Source: Actinomycetes bacterium (GTDB lineage: Bacteria > Actinomycetota > Coriobacteriia > Coriobacteriales > JAEZXW01). Taken from it: a stretch of DNA of 7,211 bases. The notes beneath the pieces are model-generated. The model did not search any database, was not told the DNA's origin, and saw nothing but the letters and a program-made list of their open reading frames with translations. Both the position numbers and the translations under genes were made by a program. The DNA lies in contig JAEZXW010000035.1 of the NCBI GenBank assembly GCA_023419515.1, positions 1-7,211 of the forward strand, in the 5' to 3' direction. Positions within the stretch are counted from its first letter, which is position 1, and the number at the start of each line of letters is the position of its first letter. Positions 5,634-7,211 of the stretch are shown piece by piece.

Positions 5634-7211
5634 ATGGAACAAGTCATTGCAAAGCCCAAGTTGTGGGTGAAGGGAGACTGGAACGGACTTTTTGGTCTGG
5701 GCACCAACGTGTTGCTCAACGTCATCGTACTTGCCGGTCTTTGTCTCGCTGTAGTTAAGATGCCCGAGACTATCGTTTTTGGGCGTGTGTTGCCGGCGCT
5801 GGCGATCGCCTTGCCGCTCGGCAATATCTGGTATGCCATTTTGGCGATGAGGCTCGCGCAGCGAGAGGGCAGGAGCGACGTCACAGCGCTGCCTTACGGT
5901 CCCTCGGTTCCACACACCTTCATCGTTGTTTTTGTTGTTATGCTGCCCGTGCTTTTGCAGTCCGGTGATCCCATCAAGGCGTGGCGAGCTGGTCTTGCCT
6001 GGGCATGCATCATCGGTTGCATCGTGTTGATCGGCGCGCTGATTGGCCCTTGGATTCGTAAGCAGATTCCTCGTCCCGCGTTGCTCGGTGCCCTTGCTGG
6101 TATTTCAATCACCTTTATCGCAATGCGCCCTGTGAGCCAGATGTACGAGATCCCGTGGATCGCTTTTATTGCATTCGCCTTCATTTTGGTGGGCTGGATG
6201 GGCGGCCGCCGCATGCCGTTCGATGCTCCAGTTGGTCTCGTTGCGGTTATCGTATCGACCGTGGTTGCGTGGGTTGCTGTGATGCTTGGTTGGACGGGCG
6301 TGCTCACCCCAACGGGTGTTGTCGCCTCCTTTGCCAATATTGGCTTTTATCCGCCAATTCCAACAGGTGATGTCATCACCGGCCTTTCAGACATTGCGCC
6401 ACTTTTGGCATCAGCTATTCCGCTCGGTGTCTACAATTTTACTGAGGGTATGACCAACATTGAATCGGCTGCAGCAGCTGGCGATCGCTATTCAGTTCGT
6501 CAGGTTTTGGCGGCTGATGGTCTTGGTGCGATTGTGGGCTCGTTCCTGGGCTCGCCGTTCCCACCAGCGGTCTACATCGGTCATCCTGGTTGGAAGTCAG
6601 TCGGTGGTCGTATCGGATATTCACTGGGTACAGGTATCGTTGTTGCACTTGCGTGCGCAACCGGTCTGATTTCGACTTTACTCGCAGTCTTTCCGATGCA
6701 GGCGCTCGTTCCCGTCTTGCTCTATATCGGTTTGGTCATTGGCGCTCAGGCGTTTGACGTAAGCCCCGCTCGTTTCTCGCCAGCCGTTGCAATCGCTATG
6801 ATCCCATCTCTGGCGGAGTGGGCGACAGGTCAGGTCGATAACGCGCTTTCGGCTGCGGGTACCACGGCGATGGCGGTTGGCAATGCTGCACTCGTTGATG
6901 CAGGCGTGATCTACGAGGGCATGAAGCTCCTCGGTCAGGGCGCTGTTTTGGTTGGCGTGCTTCTCGGTGCCATTGTGTACTTTGTAATCGCCAAGCGCTA
7001 CTATGCCTCGGCAACCACAGCAGTGATTGCGGCAGTTTTAAGCTTTGTTGGCCTGATTAACGCCCATGAGATCGGTATCAATGCATCTCCAGGTGCCACA
7101 GTAGGTTACCTCGCACTTGCTTTGATCTTGGCGATCTTCGGTTTTCTTGCGCGCAACGACAAGGACACCACGCTTCCCGATGAGCTGCTATTTGTGAATG
7201 GCACCCTCATG
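5634..7211 (+). CDS. NCS2-like xanthine/uracil-type permease (C-terminus cut by window end)
   Basis: The frame is open from the ATG to the last base, giving 526 residues with no stop, so the gene is incomplete at its 3' end. GGAG ends 8 bases before the ATG. The protein is a multi-pass membrane transporter with many hydrophobic segments (for example 26-42, 94-108, 120-138, 149-163, 175-189, 199-218, 329-350, 355-373, 433-452, 460-475 and 488-505). Features shared with nucleobase/ascorbate transporters of the xanthine/uracil permease group are LPYGPSVPHTF (86-96), IPLGVYNF (262-269), the acidic NIESAAAAGDR segment (275-285), and GSPFPPAVYIGHPGWK (306-321). It resembles a divergent subgroup often labelled permease in anaerobes. 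It starts 31 bases after the hydrolase, so it probably imports the operon's substrate. Whether that is a purine, a pyrimidine or an open-chain ureide cannot be read from the sequence. Confidence 0.85.
   Translation, partial: MEQVIAKPKLWVKGDWNGLFGLGTNVLLNVIVLAGLCLAVVKMPETIVFGRVLPALAIALPLGNIWYAILAMRLAQREGRSDVTALPYGPSVPHTFIVVFVVMLPVLLQSGDPIKAWRAGLAWACIIGCIVLIGALIGPWIRKQIPRPALLGALAGISITFIAMRPVSQMYEIPWIAFIAFAFILVGWMGGRRMPFDAPVGLVAVIVSTVVAWVAVMLGWTGVLTPTGVVASFANIGFYPPIPTGDVITGLSDIAPLLASAIPLGVYNFTEGMTNIESAAAAGDRYSVRQVLAADGLGAIVGSFLGSPFPPAVYIGHPGWKSVGGRIGYSLGTGIVVALACATGLISTLLAVFPMQALVPVLLYIGLVIGAQAFDVSPARFSPAVAIAMIPSLAEWATGQVDNALSAAGTTAMAVGNAALVDAGVIYEGMKLLGQGAVLVGVLLGAIVYFVIAKRYYASATTAVIAAVLSFVGLINAHEIGINASPGATVGYLALALILAIFGFLARNDKDTTLPDELLFVNGTLM

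Noticed and set aside
5894..6337. 147-residue open frame on the minus strand inside the permease gene
   Set aside because: It lies opposite a well-supported membrane protein gene, shows low-complexity Thr/Ala/Pro-rich composition and has no recognisable motif; it is a shadow of the coding strand.

Overview
The window holds a compact catabolic gene cluster from what is probably an anaerobic, moderately high-GC bacterium. The strong GGAG-type ribosome sites and protein flavour suggest an anaerobic actinomycete such as a Coriobacteriia member, or a clostridial relative. This taxonomic guess is inference and no marker gene is present.

Layout, left to right. Positions 1-~120 look like the end of an IS3-family insertion sequence on the minus strand: a transposase OrfA start that runs off the left edge. 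Positions ~121-310 hold no intact gene. They contain a possible 3' remnant of a plus-strand gene and a clear rho-independent terminator (243-277). Positions 314-1846 encode a PucR/CdaR-type transcriptional regulator on the minus strand. A divergent intergenic region (1847-2039) carries two inverted repeats and promoter-like elements. From 2040 to the right edge four plus-strand genes form an apparent operon: FdrA, a DUF1116 (YlbE-family) protein, an isochorismatase-fold cysteine amidohydrolase resembling biuret hydrolase, and an NCS2-like xanthine/uracil-type permease that is cut off by the window end.

How the genes may work together. In Escherichia coli, FdrA and YlbE (AllF and AllG), together with the DUF2877 protein YlbF (AllH), form oxamate carbamoyltransferase, the last carbamoyl-phosphate-yielding step of anaerobic allantoin breakdown. 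PucR-type regulators classically control purine and ureide catabolism. The hydrolase belongs to a group that cleaves terminal amides of small ureides. A reasonable reading is import of a purine- or ureide-like compound, amide hydrolysis, and phosphorolytic carbamoyl transfer that conserves energy as carbamoyl phosphate. No DUF2877 subunit, carbamate kinase or ring-opening enzyme lies inside the window, so the substrate is open. The pairing of FdrA/DUF1116 with a biuret-hydrolase-like enzyme instead of the E. coli allantoin gene set is the most interesting point here.
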